DNA of 64,000 nt from Pseudomonadota bacterium (lineage in GTDB: Bacteria > Pseudomonadota > Gammaproteobacteria > Burkholderiales > Ferrovaceae): contig JAJZFH010000049.1 of NCBI GenBank assembly GCA_021805445.1, positions 221,839-285,838 of the forward strand, given 5' to 3'. Under the pieces are notes generated by a model. The model worked only from the letters and a program-made list of their open reading frames with translations, had not been told where the DNA came from and did no database searches. This document shows positions 50,190 to 60,426 of the stretch, piece by piece. Both the position numbers and the translations under genes were made by a program. Position 1 is the stretch's first letter. Each line of letters begins with the position of its first letter.

Positions 50190-50735
50190 CTATAAAAGGG
50201 GGATTCTATCATGGGCATTTATCTGGCCAGAAGCCCGAGGAATCATCCCTTCCCGAAAAAGTAAAACTTCTTTCACTTCGAGCCCCAGACCAAATCCTCC
50301 CCAGCGTCCTCCGCTCGCCACCACCCGGTGACAGGGAATCAGGAAAGGCAGAGGATTGGCCCCGCAGGCAGAACCCACAGCACGCATCGCCCGAGGCCGT
50401 CCAATCTGGAGTGCAATATCGCCATAGGTGCGCCATTGCCCCGCAGGGATGGTACCCAGTGCATCCCACACCGCCCGTTGAAAAGCCGTCCCCTGCGCCT
50501 GCACAGGGATGGGCGGACGCCTTGCAGCAGGGCGTTCCACCGCCGCAAGCAGCGCTTCCTCCCAAGCCAGCGGCACCCGCGTATCAGCCCTCCCAACCGA
50601 ATCCGAAAAACGCGCCATGGCCCGACGATGCCCTTCCTCAGGGGTCCCCGTCAAGGTCAGCCAGCGCAACCCGGCGGCGTCAAATACCCAGGAGAGCCAT
50701 CCCAGGGAACAGGGCGTCTGCCGAAGGAGATTCAT
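50190..50735 (-). CDS. ogt: Methylated-DNA-[protein]-cysteine S-methyltransferase
   Basis: This 181-residue suicide repair protein removes O6-alkyl groups from guanine. The acceptor cysteine is in IPCHRVVAS, the DNA-binding helix in RAMRAVGSACGANP, and the GTAFQRAVWDALGTIPAG segment is typical. The start ATG overlaps the hemW stop by four bases; a longer open frame lies inside hemW. The N-terminal domain is weakly conserved, as is common. Confidence 0.92.
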   Translation of the reverse strand: MNLLRQTPCSLGWLSWVFDAAGLRWLTLTGTPEEGHRRAMARFSDSVGRADTRVPLAWEEALLAAVERPAARRPPIPVQAQGTAFQRAVWDALGTIPAGQWRTYGDIALQIGRPRAMRAVGSACGANPLPFLIPCHRVVASGGRWGGFGLGLEVKEVLLFREGMIPRASGQINAHDRIPLL

Positions 50736-51871
50736 GGCAAAAACCGCTGCAACAGGTCGTTGAGAAAGCGCTGTCCGCGCGGGGTCGGACGCAACCGATG
50801 GGGATCCGCCTCCAGCCAGCCTTCCTCTTCCAATGGGTCCAACAGGGGTTGGAGCGCTTGCAGGGACAAACCCGTATGACGCTCGTACAGTCCCCTGGGG
50901 ATCCCTTGGCACAAGCGCAGGGCATTCATCATGAATTCGAAAGGAATATCCTGTACCGCCACGTTCCAGGATTCCTCTATCGGCGCCCCGCATTCCACGG
51001 CACGCATGTAGGCCTCGGGCTGACGGGCCCGGCGTTGTCGCTCGATGCCCCAGGGGCCACTCAATTTGCCGTGCGCCCCGGCGCCAAGGCCCAAATAGTC
51101 GCCAAAGCACCAATAATTGAGGTTATGCCGACACTGATCCCCCCCACGCGCCCAGGCGGAGGTCTCATAGGCCTCATACCCCGCCGCCAGCAAAGCCGCA
51201 TGAGCGGCCTGTTCTCCCTGATCCAGCGTATCGGCATCCGGCAGAAGAGGGGGGCGATGATAGAACGGCGTATGAGGTTCCAGGGTCAATTGATAGCAGG
51301 ACAAGTGCGAAGGAGCATACTGAAGTGCTTGGGTCACGTCTGCACAAACCCCTTCGATGGTTTGCTCGGGCAACCCCACCATCAGGTCCAGATTGAACCG
51401 CTCGAAATGAGTGGCAGCCGCTTCGGCTGCTCGATGCGCCTCACACGACCCATGAATGCGGCCCAACAATTTCAGTTGGTCGTCTGAAAAACTTTGAATC
51501 CCCACGGACAGACGGTTGATGCCGGCGGCGCGAAAGGCGCGGAATCGTTCCGCATCCACCGTGCCAGGATTGGCCTCCAGGGTGATTTCGGCCCCTGCCG
51601 CCAGTGGCACCAGGGCCCTGATCTCCTCGAGCAGGCGTCCCACCCCATCTGGCGATAGAACACTGGGCGTTCCTCCACCAAAAAATACCGTTTCCACCGG
51701 GCGTCCCCAAATACGCGGCAACTGCATTTCCAGATCCTGACGCAAAGCCGTCAAGTAGCGCTCTTCGGGCAACCGGGTTGGCATGACATGAGAGTTGAAA
51801 TCACAGTAGGGGCACTTGCGTACACACCATGGCACATGCAGATACAACGATAGGGGGGGCGACAGTTTCAT
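50732..51871 (-). CDS. hemW: HemW-like radical SAM protein (haem chaperone)
   Basis: This is a 379-residue protein. The radical SAM cluster motif CVRKCPYCDFNSH is the HemW/YggW form rather than that of the oxygen-independent coproporphyrinogen oxidase HemN. GGGTPSVL and the HemN C-terminal domain follow. HemW binds haem and is thought to insert it into respiratory enzymes. The start ATG overlaps the rdgB stop. It was often annotated as coproporphyrinogen oxidase. Confidence 0.92.
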   Translation of the reverse strand: MKLSPPLSLYLHVPWCVRKCPYCDFNSHVMPTRLPEERYLTALRQDLEMQLPRIWGRPVETVFFGGGTPSVLSPDGVGRLLEEIRALVPLAAGAEITLEANPGTVDAERFRAFRAAGINRLSVGIQSFSDDQLKLLGRIHGSCEAHRAAEAAATHFERFNLDLMVGLPEQTIEGVCADVTQALQYAPSHLSCYQLTLEPHTPFYHRPPLLPDADTLDQGEQAAHAALLAAGYEAYETSAWARGGDQCRHNLNYWCFGDYLGLGAGAHGKLSGPWGIERQRRARQPEAYMRAVECGAPIEESWNVAVQDIPFEFMMNALRLCQGIPRGLYERHTGLSLQALQPLLDPLEEEGWLEADPHRLRPTPRGQRFLNDLLQRFLP

Positions 51872-52461
51872 GTCTGCAGAAAGGGCAACAGCGATTGCCA
51901 GGCGCGCGCACGGTGACTTTGGCCATTTTTTTCGGCCAGCGTCATTTGAGCCGCCGTTTTTCCACATTCGGGAACCCAAAACAGCGGATCATAGCCAAAT
52001 CCGCACGTTCCCCGAGGCGCGTCCAGAATTTCGCCAAACCAGCGCCCCTCGGCGATGCACGGCGTCGGATCCGCCGCATGCATCACCCAGACCAGGACAC
52101 AATAATAGAATGCACGACGATCGGCACTCCCGGAAAGGGCACGCAGAAGCGCCTGATTGTTATCCTGATCCCGTCGTTGAGGACCGGCATAATAGGCCGA
52201 ATCCACTCCCGGCGCACCCTGTAGTGAAGGCACACAGAGTCCCGAGTCATCCGCCAGGGCAGGGCGCCCACTCCACTGGGCTACATGCCGCGCCTTGGCC
52301 AGTGCATTTTCCACGAAAGTCCGATGAGGTTCGTCAGCCCCTTCGATCCCCAGATCATTCTGGGCGAGTACCCTCCACCCCAGGGGTGAAAGAAGCGCAT
52401 CAAACTCACGGATCTTGCCTGAATTGGAGGATGCCAGAACGACCTCTCGTCCCTCTGTCAT
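51868..52461 (-). CDS. rdgB: RdgB/HAM1-type XTP/dITP pyrophosphatase
   Basis: This 197-residue enzyme removes non-canonical purine triphosphates. [33 protein letters not shown] and [12 protein letters not shown] are the family motifs. It starts in an ATGA overlap with rph and overlaps hemW at its end. Confidence 0.95.
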   Translation of the reverse strand: MTEGREVVLASSNSGKIREFDALLSPLGWRVLAQNDLGIEGADEPHRTFVENALAKARHVAQWSGRPALADDSGLCVPSLQGAPGVDSAYYAGPQRRDQDNNQALLRALSGSADRRAFYYCVLVWVMHAADPTPCIAEGRWFGEILDAPRGTCGFGYDPLFWVPECGKTAAQMTLAEKNGQSHRARAWQSLLPFLQT

Positions 52462-53189
52462 CCTGCGACCAAACTGGTTTCCAGGGCCTGCATCTGCAAC
52501 CCGATCAACTCACGACATCCCTTCGATGCCAGATCCAGCAACGCATCCACCTCGCTTCTCCGAAAAGGAACGCCCTCGGCAGTCCCCTGCAGTTCCACGA
52601 AGTATCCATCGGCAGTCATCACCACGTTCATGTCCGTATCACAGGTGCTGTCTTCCTCGTAGTCGAGATCCAGGACTGGGATGCCTTGCCAGATTCCCAC
52701 CGAGACTGCCGCCACGGGTTGAAGAATGGGTGACTGATCCAGCACCCCTCTCTCCAGCAACCTGGTCACTGCGTCCTCGAGGGCAATATAGGCCCCGGTA
52801 ATACTGGCCGTACGGGTACCCCCATCGGCTTGAAGGACATCGCAGTCCACGTGCAGCGTTCGCTCGCCGAGCACTTCCATATCGACCACGGCACGCAGGG
52901 AGCGCCCGATCAGACGTTGAATTTCCTGGGAGCGCCCGGAGGGCTTGCCGACGGTGGCCTCGCGCCGGGAACGGGTGTGGGTGGCACAGGGCAACATGCC
53001 ATACTCGGCCGTCACCCAACCCTTGCCCTGCCCTTTGAGAAAGGAGGGAACTCCTTCCTCCATACTCACCGTGCACACCACACGGGTATCCCCAAAAGCC
53101 ACAAGGACTGAACCTTCTGCATGTTTGGTGAATCCGCGCAAAAACTCGACAGAACGCAACTGATCGGTGCGGCGTTGGCTGGGGCGCAT
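52458..53189 (-). CDS. rph: Ribonuclease PH
   Basis: This is a 243-residue phosphorolytic 3'-5' exoribonuclease that trims tRNA ends. [12 protein letters not shown] is the standard start (ATG after AGAGGA), with the phosphate-binding [20 protein letters not shown] region and [19 protein letters not shown]. It is divergent from yicC across 123 bases, a very common arrangement. Confidence 0.95.
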   Translation of the reverse strand: MRPSQRRTDQLRSVEFLRGFTKHAEGSVLVAFGDTRVVCTVSMEEGVPSFLKGQGKGWVTAEYGMLPCATHTRSRREATVGKPSGRSQEIQRLIGRSLRAVVDMEVLGERTLHVDCDVLQADGGTRTASITGAYIALEDAVTRLLERGVLDQSPILQPVAAVSVGIWQGIPVLDLDYEEDSTCDTDMNVVMTADGYFVELQGTAEGVPFRRSEVDALLDLASKGCRELIGLQMQALETSLVAG

Positions 53190-53312
53190 AGAGTGTCCTC
53201 TTCTCACGGTAAAGTCGCTGGCCCCCGATTCCAGGGGGCTACAGCACAGGATGCAACTAGGGTATGATAGCCCACAGTCATCGAATCGTTCCGTTTTGAA
53301 GGATACGCCCCC

Positions 53313-54182
53313 TTGAATACCTTGTACAGCATGACGGGTTTTGCCTCAGGCGCTCAGGAAACCCCCGACGGGACCCTGCTGATGGAACTGCGCAGCGTCA
53401 ATCACCGCTACCTTGAATTGCAGTTTCGTCTGTCCGATGTCCTGCGCCCCTGTGAACCACGCCTGCGCGAACTTCTCTCCCAGTCCCTGAAACGGGGCAA
53501 GGTGGATTGTCGTCTCGAATGGCTGCCCCATCCCGCGAAGGGCCAGTCCCTCTCCCCGGACACCCACAGCCTGGGACAATTGCGCATAGTTGCCGCCCTC
53601 ATCCGGAAAGATTTTCCCGATGCCCGCCCATTGTCTGTGGCAGATATCCTGAATTGGCCCGGAGTCCTGCCCTATTCCCTGGAACGCGCTCCCGCAGATG
53701 AATGGTTGGAATCCCTGGCCAACACCACACTTCATTCCTTGAGCGCCACCCGTAGTCGGGAAGGACAGAAACTGGGCAAATTCCTGCTGGACCATGCCCA
53801 AGCCATGAGCGCTAGAATCCAGCCCCTCAGGGAACAAATGCCCACATTGGTCCGTGCCTATCAGGAAAAGTTGACTCAGCGCCTGCGCGAATCGCTGGCG
53901 AGCGTCGATGAAGACCGCCTGTTGCAGGAGGTCGCCCAATGGTCGGCCAAGATCGACATTGCCGAGGAACTCTCCCGTCTCGACATGCACCTCGAAGAAG
54001 TGATCCGAGTCGTCCATGCCGGGGGACAAAGCGGTAAACGGCTCGATTTCCTGATGCAGGAATTGCACCGCGAAGCCAATACCCTGGGTTCCAAGGCCCT
54101 CCACTCGGAATTGTCGCTCGTCTCCCTGGACCTCAAACTGCATATCGAGCAAATGCGCGAGCAGGTACAGAACATCGAGTAA
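53313..54182 (+). CDS. yicC: YicC-family endoribonuclease-like protein
   Basis: This is a 289-residue protein with the YicC N-terminus [19 protein letters not shown] and the C-terminal [21 protein letters not shown]. YicC proteins are linked to stationary-phase RNA turnover. The reading starts at TTG after AAGGA; the ATG six codons later starts exactly at MTGF and cannot be excluded. The usual follower gmk is absent; instead a 367-base gap and dabB follow. Confidence 0.92.
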   Translation: MNTLYSMTGFASGAQETPDGTLLMELRSVNHRYLELQFRLSDVLRPCEPRLRELLSQSLKRGKVDCRLEWLPHPAKGQSLSPDTHSLGQLRIVAALIRKDFPDARPLSVADILNWPGVLPYSLERAPADEWLESLANTTLHSLSATRSREGQKLGKFLLDHAQAMSARIQPLREQMPTLVRAYQEKLTQRLRESLASVDEDRLLQEVAQWSAKIDIAEELSRLDMHLEEVIRVVHAGGQSGKRLDFLMQELHREANTLGSKALHSELSLVSLDLKLHIEQMREQVQNIE

Positions 54183-54549
54183 CGTTTCACAACCCCCAGC
54201 GCCCGCCCCCCCCAAAAGACCACTGAAACCCGCATGGGCAAACGCGTCGTGGTGGGCAACCCCCTGAATGCGCCTCTTTCAACTCCAGCCTGCTGGTTTT
54301 TCAGCACGGATTCCCTGCCGTTAGCATAGCCCCGCCCGGTTTTTCTCCAGTACCGACCGAATCTCAAGCACGTCGTTTGAACACGATCCAGGAAGGTGCC
54401 CAACATGGCACGGGGCCCCTTGACATTAAATTATTATAAAAGATAACAATAAGTACATTTAACTTTTGTTAATTGTATGGTTTCGCCATAATGCAATTCA
54501 GACATCGCTCCTTGTGCGCGTCGACGAACCCAATGAGAGGCTCTCAACC
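54183..54549 (+). other. Intergenic region between yicC and dabB
   Basis: I see no convincing gene here. A short GC hairpin followed by TTTTT near 54284-54301 could be a weak terminator for yicC. The last 130 bases turn AT-rich and hold the CbbR-type promoter annotated separately, including a perfect TTGACA at 54420-54425. A GAGAGG ribosome site lies just before the dabB ATG. An open frame that runs through this promoter into dabB is not used as the start. Confidence 0.65.
54425..54492 (+). promoter_or_regulatory. CbbR-type operator and promoter for the dab operon
   Basis: Two matches to the CbbR pattern TNA-N7-TNA occur here: TAA-N7-TAA at 54427-54439 and TTA-N7-TTA at 54459-54471, 32 bases apart. 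The second is also part of the palindrome TTAAC-TTTT-GTTAA. A CATAAT box (54487-54492) follows. The whole 68 bases align without gaps to 61400-61467, where both site pairs and the CATAAT box recur at identical spacing. Confidence 0.7.
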
Positions 54550-56205
54550 ATGTTATCTACGGAGATTGTCTTGCTATCCGACCTGAATTTCATCATCCTT
54601 GCGCTCATCTCTGCGGTGCCGTTGCTACTGTGGATGATGGGGATTTTTGGGAGCGTTCTGTCCGACGAACATTCCCAGCCGATGGCACGCCTGAGTAATG
54701 GCGCCGCCGCATTGTCCTTTGTCTGCGCAGCCCTTGCCACCCTGCTGTATACGCTCGGCGGAAAATCCCTGACGGTCACCCCATTCTCCGTCGCATTGCC
54801 CGGAGACATGGGGGCGTTGGCCTTGAGCCTCTATATCAACGTAGTCACGGTGGTGATGCTCTCTCTGGTTTCTTTCGTCGGATTCGTGGTTTCCCGCTAT
54901 GCGCGCAACTATCTCCAGGGCGAAAAACGCCGGGGACGGTTTTATACCTGGCTCAATCTCACGCTCGCCTCCATCCTGACGTTGATCGTTTCCGGCAACA
55001 TGCTGATGTTCGTGCTGGCGTGGATGACCACCAGTCTTTGCTTGCATCACCTCCTGATGTTCTATCCGGAGCGGGTGGGCGCCGTACTCGCGGCGCGCAA
55101 AAAAATCATTGTCAGCCGGGTGGGCGAGATCAGCCTGCTGATCGCCGTATTGCTCATCGGTTCCACCCTGCACACCATGGAATTTGAGACGGTTTTTCAT
55201 ACCATGGCGGCAATGGCGGGTCCGCTTCCAGTCTCGCTCCAATGGGCCAGTGGGCTCATCGTACTGGCCGCAGCACTCAAAACGGCCCAATTTCCCCTGC
55301 AAGGCTGGTTGATTCAGGTAATGGAAGCTCCTACCCCTGTGTCGGCCCTGTTGCATGCGGGCATTGTCAATGGAGGCGCTTTCCTGATCATTCGCATGAG
55401 CCCGATCATGTCCCAGTCCATCACGGCCTCCGACGCCCTGACCATCATCGGACTCATCACGATCGCTGCCGCCGGATTGATCATGCTGACCCAAACCAGC
55501 ATCAAGGTGTTCCTGGCCTGGACGACCACTGCCCAGATGGGCTTCATGCTGCTGGAATGCGGTTTTGGGTTGTACAGTCTGGCAATGCTGCATCTGGTGA
55601 CGCACTCCTTGTACAAGGCTCATGCCTTTTTATCCTCGGGTAGCGTCGTGGATATCTTCCGCACGCCAGCTGTGCGCCCCGCCCAATCCACCCCCACATT
55701 CTGGCAGTGGCTCATCGTGCTCGCCTTCGCAGGCCTGATGACGCTCGGTATCGGTGCGGCCTTTGGCGTCACTCTGGAAAGTCAGCCCGCACTCCTGGCC
55801 CTGGGCACCATCGTTGCCGTGGCAATGACCCAACTCTTGCTCCAGTCTTTCAAGGCAGGCATGGGGGCCGCATTCATCGTACGTGCAGTTGGCCTCAGTG
55901 CTCTGGTCTGTACCGCCTATTTCAGCCTGCATGCCGCATTTCATTTCATGCTGGCGACGAGCCTCCCGGCAGAACGGACCGCCAATGGTCCCGCTCAATT
56001 CACCCTCATCGGACTGGTGATGCTAACTTTTTTTGCCATCCTTCTGATTCAGCAGAACCTGCCCAACCTGATCCAATACCCGATCGCACGCAGGGCCTAC
56101 GTGCATCTTTATAACGGATTGTATGTCGACATCCCGCTCTCTCGGCTGCTACAACGATTCTGGCCAATGAAAACCGCTCCATATGACCAACCCAAAGGAG
56201 TCTGA
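54550..56205 (+). CDS. dabB: DabB: membrane subunit of DAB inorganic-carbon pump (NuoL/MrpA-like)
   Basis: This is a 551-residue membrane protein with about 14 hydrophobic segments. It resembles the proton-translocating subunits of complex I and Mrp antiporters: FPLQGWLIQVMEAPTPVSALLHAG is the diagnostic helix pair, and HSLYKAHAFLSSG follows. In DAB systems such as that of Halothiobacillus, this subunit is thought to couple cation flow to the DabA carbonic-anhydrase-like subunit, accumulating bicarbonate. I start at the ATG after GAGAGG, because longer readings begin inside the CbbR promoter. It is two bases before dabA. Confidence 0.9.
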   Translation: MLSTEIVLLSDLNFIILALISAVPLLLWMMGIFGSVLSDEHSQPMARLSNGAAALSFVCAALATLLYTLGGKSLTVTPFSVALPGDMGALALSLYINVVTVVMLSLVSFVGFVVSRYARNYLQGEKRRGRFYTWLNLTLASILTLIVSGNMLMFVLAWMTTSLCLHHLLMFYPERVGAVLAARKKIIVSRVGEISLLIAVLLIGSTLHTMEFETVFHTMAAMAGPLPVSLQWASGLIVLAAALKTAQFPLQGWLIQVMEAPTPVSALLHAGIVNGGAFLIIRMSPIMSQSITASDALTIIGLITIAAAGLIMLTQTSIKVFLAWTTTAQMGFMLLECGFGLYSLAMLHLVTHSLYKAHAFLSSGSVVDIFRTPAVRPAQSTPTFWQWLIVLAFAGLMTLGIGAAFGVTLESQPALLALGTIVAVAMTQLLLQSFKAGMGAAFIVRAVGLSALVCTAYFSLHAAFHFMLATSLPAERTANGPAQFTLIGLVMLTFFAILLIQQNLPNLIQYPIARRAYVHLYNGLYVDIPLSRLLQRFWPMKTAPYDQPKGV

Positions 56206-56207
56206 TC

Positions 56208-58799
56208 ATGGACCGCACGACAACCATCCCTTCGACAGCCTTTGTCAGATCCACGAATATTGATGCGAATGACATCGATACAACCAGTAGGGCCGGTGTC
56301 GTTTATGAGGCTTCTTCGCTTAAAGCCATGGTGGAATCGGCATGCCAGCGAATCGTACCACTCTGGCCACTCAACGCTTTCGTGGCGGTCAACCCCTATT
56401 TTGGCCTGCGTCATCAGGATTTCGAACATGCCAGCGAAACCCTTGCCAGAGTGGCAGGTTCTCCTCTGGTCATGCCCCGTCGCTATTATCGGGAGCAGAT
56501 CTCGACCGGTCGCATTGCCCGCGCCGATCTGGAACAGTCGCTGCGGCAACATGGCCTCGTGCTCGATGGCGCCGCATTGGACAGAGCCCTCGCCGACGAT
56601 TCCCCTCACCCTACAGGCCAAATCGCATTGGTCTCAAATGTCCTCGAAGACCTGGAGGGCACTCAATGGACCGGGTTTGTCATAGAACGGATCAGCCAGT
56701 TCGCTGCCGCTTACTTCGATCAAGGCCAGGCCATCTGGCCGATGCCCTGGCGGAAGGAACCTCTCTACAAAGCCTGGCGCCAATTTGCGGAAATCGATCT
56801 GTCCCCTGGGATGATGGGCCTGCGGGGAATCAGGAGCGCAGTCGCCGCGTTGCCAAATCTGCCGATGGACACGATTGCTTTGGCCCTGCAGAAACTCTCC
56901 ATCCCTGCCGATAGGGCCGATGATTATCTCCATGCCGCCTTACTGAATATCGGCGGCTGGGCAGCCTGGACACGTTACCTCCGCTGGGAACGGGAGTTGG
57001 TGGGTGGACAGGAGGACTCCATCGTCGATCTGCTGGCCATCCGCCTTGCCTGGGAACTGATCCTGTTCAATGCGCGACAAACTCCGGAACTGGGGGATGC
57101 CTGGCGGCATGCGGTGCAAGTTCCGGCACGCAGCACGCAAGCCCAGACACAAATGGACTTTGTGCTGCAATCGGCCTTTGAACTGGGTTACCAGAAAAAA
57201 ATCATTGCAGAACTGTCCAGTCCTGCCCAGCAGTCGATAACGAAGCCCAGTCCCGTCCGCCCCTCCGTACAGGCCGCGTTCTGCATCGATGTGCGTTCGG
57301 AAGTGTTTCGCAGGGCGCTGGAAACCGTTGCACCCACCGTGCAAACCGTGGGCTTTGCCGGGTTTTTCGGCGCTTTCATGGAATATGTCCCTTTGGGGGC
57401 ATCTGATGCACGGATGCATATGCCTGTGCTGCTGACACCCGGCTACCGGGTCCACGAACATGTTCGTGATGCCAGCGCCCAGGAAGTGGAAAAAGCCATC
57501 AACCGCCGTCATCGACGTCTGCACGGTGCCAATGCATGGAAAGCCTTCAGAAGTTCACCTTCCTCCTGTTTTTCATTCGTGGAGTCGGCTGGCCTGCTTT
57601 ATGGTCCAAAATTGCTTGGCGACAGTTTCGGATGGAGCCGTACCGTACCCCACCCGGAAACCAAGGGAATTCCCTCCGAATTACGCAACCGTCTTGCTCC
57701 GACGTTGGCAGAGGTGTCTCATGGACATGAAATAACCCAAACCCGACAGAAAACGACCCAGAACCCGACAGTCGGCATTCCCATGGAAAACCGCAGCGCC
57801 TCGGCAGAAATGATTTTGAAGGCCATGTCGATGACCAGCAATTTTGCACGGTTGATTTTGCTGATTGGGCATGGAAGCAGCACGGTCAACAATCCTCACG
57901 CCACAGGACTCGATTGTGGGGCCTGTGCAGGCCAGACCGGGGAAGTCAGCGCCCGGGTCATCGCCACGTTGCTGAATGATCCAAAAGTGCGTGCAGAACT
58001 TGCACAAAAGGGCATTCATATTCCGGCAGACACCCGGTTTGTGCCAGCCTTGCATGACACGACACTCGATGCGATCACCTTGTTCGATATCGAGGGATTG
58101 ACAGCGACTCACGCACCGGATCTGGAACGACTGCGCAAGTGGCTCGCCCAGGCCGGACAACTGGCACGCATGGAGCGGTCCAACTTGCTGGGCATCTCGA
58201 ATTTGGCTCCGGATGTTGTCGATGCCCTGATTCGGGAGCGCAGCCGGGACTGGTCGCAGGTTTTTCCGGAATGGGGTCTTGCCGGCAATGCCGCGTTCAT
58301 CGCCGCACCCCGTTCCAGAACCACGGGCATCGACCTTTCCGGAAGGGCATTTTTGCATGACTACGAATGGCGCAAGGATGAAGGCTTCGGTGTTCTGGAA
58401 CTCATCATGACCGCACCGATGGTGGTTGCCAACTGGATCAACATGCAGTACTACGGATCCGTCGTCGACAACCAGAGATTCGGCAGCGGCAATAAAGTAC
58501 TGCACAACGTCGTGGGGGGATCCATCGGTGTATTCGAGGGCAATGGGGGCGACCTGCGTGTTGGCCTTCCACTGCAGTCGCTCCATGATGGCAAGCAGTG
58601 GGTACACGAACCCTTGAGATTGAACGTATTTATCGAAGCCCCAAAAGCGGAGATCGATCGAATCATCGCCAAACACGAACTCGTGCGCGAACTCGTCGAG
58701 AATCGATGGCTGTTTCTTTTTCACATCGACGACGAACAGGGAAGCATCCACCAGCGCCATACGGACGGGAAATGGCAACGAGTGTCGTCCGAGCACTGA
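56208..58799 (+). CDS. dabA: DabA: carbonic-anhydrase-like subunit of DAB pump (DUF2309)
   Basis: This 863-residue soluble or membrane-associated protein belongs to DUF2309. Likely zinc and active-site residues are C359 and D361 in FCIDVRSE, H555 in LIGHGSS and C570 in LDCGAC, which match the two-Cys/His/Asp set described for DabA and resemble a beta-carbonic anhydrase site. FNAFVAVNPYFG-like NAFVAVNPYFG near the N-terminus is conserved. AAAGGAG precedes the ATG. Together with DabB it should hydrate CO2 in one direction and so trap bicarbonate in the cytoplasm for RuBisCO. Confidence 0.93.
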   Translation: MDRTTTIPSTAFVRSTNIDANDIDTTSRAGVVYEASSLKAMVESACQRIVPLWPLNAFVAVNPYFGLRHQDFEHASETLARVAGSPLVMPRRYYREQISTGRIARADLEQSLRQHGLVLDGAALDRALADDSPHPTGQIALVSNVLEDLEGTQWTGFVIERISQFAAAYFDQGQAIWPMPWRKEPLYKAWRQFAEIDLSPGMMGLRGIRSAVAALPNLPMDTIALALQKLSIPADRADDYLHAALLNIGGWAAWTRYLRWERELVGGQEDSIVDLLAIRLAWELILFNARQTPELGDAWRHAVQVPARSTQAQTQMDFVLQSAFELGYQKKIIAELSSPAQQSITKPSPVRPSVQAAFCIDVRSEVFRRALETVAPTVQTVGFAGFFGAFMEYVPLGASDARMHMPVLLTPGYRVHEHVRDASAQEVEKAINRRHRRLHGANAWKAFRSSPSSCFSFVESAGLLYGPKLLGDSFGWSRTVPHPETKGIPSELRNRLAPTLAEVSHGHEITQTRQKTTQNPTVGIPMENRSASAEMILKAMSMTSNFARLILLIGHGSSTVNNPHATGLDCGACAGQTGEVSARVIATLLNDPKVRAELAQKGIHIPADTRFVPALHDTTLDAITLFDIEGLTATHAPDLERLRKWLAQAGQLARMERSNLLGISNLAPDVVDALIRERSRDWSQVFPEWGLAGNAAFIAAPRSRTTGIDLSGRAFLHDYEWRKDEGFGVLELIMTAPMVVANWINMQYYGSVVDNQRFGSGNKVLHNVVGGSIGVFEGNGGDLRVGLPLQSLHDGKQWVHEPLRLNVFIEAPKAEIDRIIAKHELVRELVENRWLFLFHIDDEQGSIHQRHTDGKWQRVSSEH

Positions 58800-58836
58800 G
58801 GGCCGGAGCCGCACCCACTGTAGGCATGAAACGGTC

Positions 58837-59691
58837 ATGAATTCAGGAAAAAAATCTGTCTACAGCGGTGCGACTGCGGCCTTGCTCACCCAGCATGGCA
58901 AGGAGCGGGTGATCTTGCCGGTGCTGGATACCGCCCTGGGCTGCCGGATCGAGCGGGTAAGCGGCTTCGATACGGATACCCTGGGCACCTTCACCCGCGA
59001 TATCCCGCGCCTTGGCACCCAACTGGAGGCCGCACGCAAAAAGGCACGCATCGGCATGGAACTGTCCGGCCTGCCGCTGGGACTGGCGAGCGAGGGCAGT
59101 TTCGGGCCGGATCCCTTCACCGGGACGTTCTCCTGGAACACAGAGATGATCGTCTGGATCGATGATACGCTGGGCATTGAAGTGGTCGGTGTGGCCTCGG
59201 GGTCGGCCAGTTTCTCTCATGTGCTCACCGCAACATGGGACGAGGCCGAACGATTCGGCCTTCAGGCCGGATTCCCCGAGCATCATCTGGTGGCACGCCC
59301 ACAAGGCGAGGAGGACCCGCGCATCCGCAAGGGGATCGCCTCTTGGATGGAACTCGAGGCCGTCTTTATCTGGGCACTCGCAGAATCAACCAACGGACGG
59401 GTATTCATCGAAACCGACGTGCGCGCCCATGCCAATCCCGCACGCATGGAAAGGATCGGCCAAGCCGCTCAGGACCTCGCACGTAGGCTTTGTACTCTCT
59501 GCCCAATCTGTGACGCGCCTGGCTTCCAGATCATGGAGCGCATCCCCGGCCTGCTCTGCGCAGATTGCGGTGCTCCGACCCGTGAAATCCGGGCAGACAT
59601 CCACCGTTGCGTAAGATGCAACCATCAGGTGAGGGTGGAGCGCCCGGAGAGGGTGGCTCAGGCGGACCGCTGCGACTTCTGCAACCCGTGA
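58837..59691 (+). CDS. DUF6671-like protein with C-terminal zinc ribbon
   Basis: This 284-residue protein has an N-terminal domain with ATKHGKE-like LLTQHGKERVI, FDTDTLGTFTRDI and LGLASEGSFGPDP, which I recognise as the DUF6671 pattern. Four CxxC pairs at its end (C222/C225, C241/C244, C258/C261, C279/C282) probably bind two zinc ions. No function is established. It lies 37 bases after dabA on the same strand, so it is likely part of the dab transcript and may assist zinc loading, pump assembly or control; this is inference. Confidence 0.75.
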   Translation: MNSGKKSVYSGATAALLTQHGKERVILPVLDTALGCRIERVSGFDTDTLGTFTRDIPRLGTQLEAARKKARIGMELSGLPLGLASEGSFGPDPFTGTFSWNTEMIVWIDDTLGIEVVGVASGSASFSHVLTATWDEAERFGLQAGFPEHHLVARPQGEEDPRIRKGIASWMELEAVFIWALAESTNGRVFIETDVRAHANPARMERIGQAAQDLARRLCTLCPICDAPGFQIMERIPGLLCADCGAPTREIRADIHRCVRCNHQVRVERPERVAQADRCDFCNP

Positions 59692-59702
59692 GGCTGAAGC
59701 CT

Positions 59703-60332
59703 ATGAGAATGAATGCCAATGAAATGCAGAATGGACGAATAACGAGCCTGCTCCTTTTCGTACGTACAACGGATGACCTCGCCTGCGCCTGCCAACAGGT
59801 AGGAGAATTTCTCGCGTTCTGCCGCAATCGCCAGAGTGGCTCATTCGCCGACGGACAGTTTCTGGGGGCCTGGATCGATGAACATGCCGTCACCGAACTT
59901 CCCCAGGAGATGACGTTACGGTTACCCACCAACGAGGCAATCGTACTGGCAGTGCATGAAAGTTTTTCCTTGTGGGGTGTCTGGGCAGTTGCGTCAATCG
60001 AGCACGTACATCCAGGGGCAAACACTGACTTGGGGTTGTCCCACGATAGGGTGTTTGATGCGCTGTTCGCGCTTACACGAGGAGAAGCCAGGAGAGTCTG
60101 CCGCTATTCACCCGCCTTCACCCACGACACGCCAGAGAAACAGGTTCGCGCCGAAATCGAACGGCTCGATACCCGTCACCCGCTTCGGATCACGCAGCCG
60201 ATCTACTACGACCCGGTCACGGGCAGATTGTCCTTACAGAACGAAGAACGATTGCGCAGAGGCTGGCCGAATGAACCCACGCAATGTTCACCCGCGATAT
60301 CCTCGGTAAGCAAAAGGGATGTAACTGATTGA
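59703..60332 (+). CDS. Uncharacterised protein downstream of dabA
   Basis: This is a 209-residue protein that I do not recognise. It has no signal peptide, membrane segment or metal motif. The N-terminal third is mixed hydrophobic (TSLLLFVRTTDDL) and the C-terminal part is charged, with ITQPIYYDPVTGRLSLQNEERLRR-like features. It starts 11 bases after the DUF6671-like gene, with GAGG upstream, which supports translation as part of the dab operon. Two further ATGs lie within the first seven codons. It converges on the second cbbR. Confidence 0.6.
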   Translation: MRMNANEMQNGRITSLLLFVRTTDDLACACQQVGEFLAFCRNRQSGSFADGQFLGAWIDEHAVTELPQEMTLRLPTNEAIVLAVHESFSLWGVWAVASIEHVHPGANTDLGLSHDRVFDALFALTRGEARRVCRYSPAFTHDTPEKQVRAEIERLDTRHPLRITQPIYYDPVTGRLSLQNEERLRRGWPNEPTQCSPAISSVSKRDVTD

Positions 60333-60426
60333 TCATCCTCCGGCAAGAGCTTTCTTCCGCGATATTCTCCTTGGAACACCGGGTCGCCCATCCCGTCCAG
60401 GCGAAAAGAATGACGAATCCCCTCGC

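Noticed and set aside
50736..51113. Long N-terminal extension of the ogt frame
   Set aside because: It overlaps hemW on the same strand in another frame, and the ATG at 50735 overlapping the hemW stop gives a normal-length protein.
54466..54549. Upstream in-frame start for dabB giving 28 extra residues
   Set aside because: It would lie inside the CbbR-type promoter and lacks a ribosome site, while the ATG at 54550 has GAGAGG.
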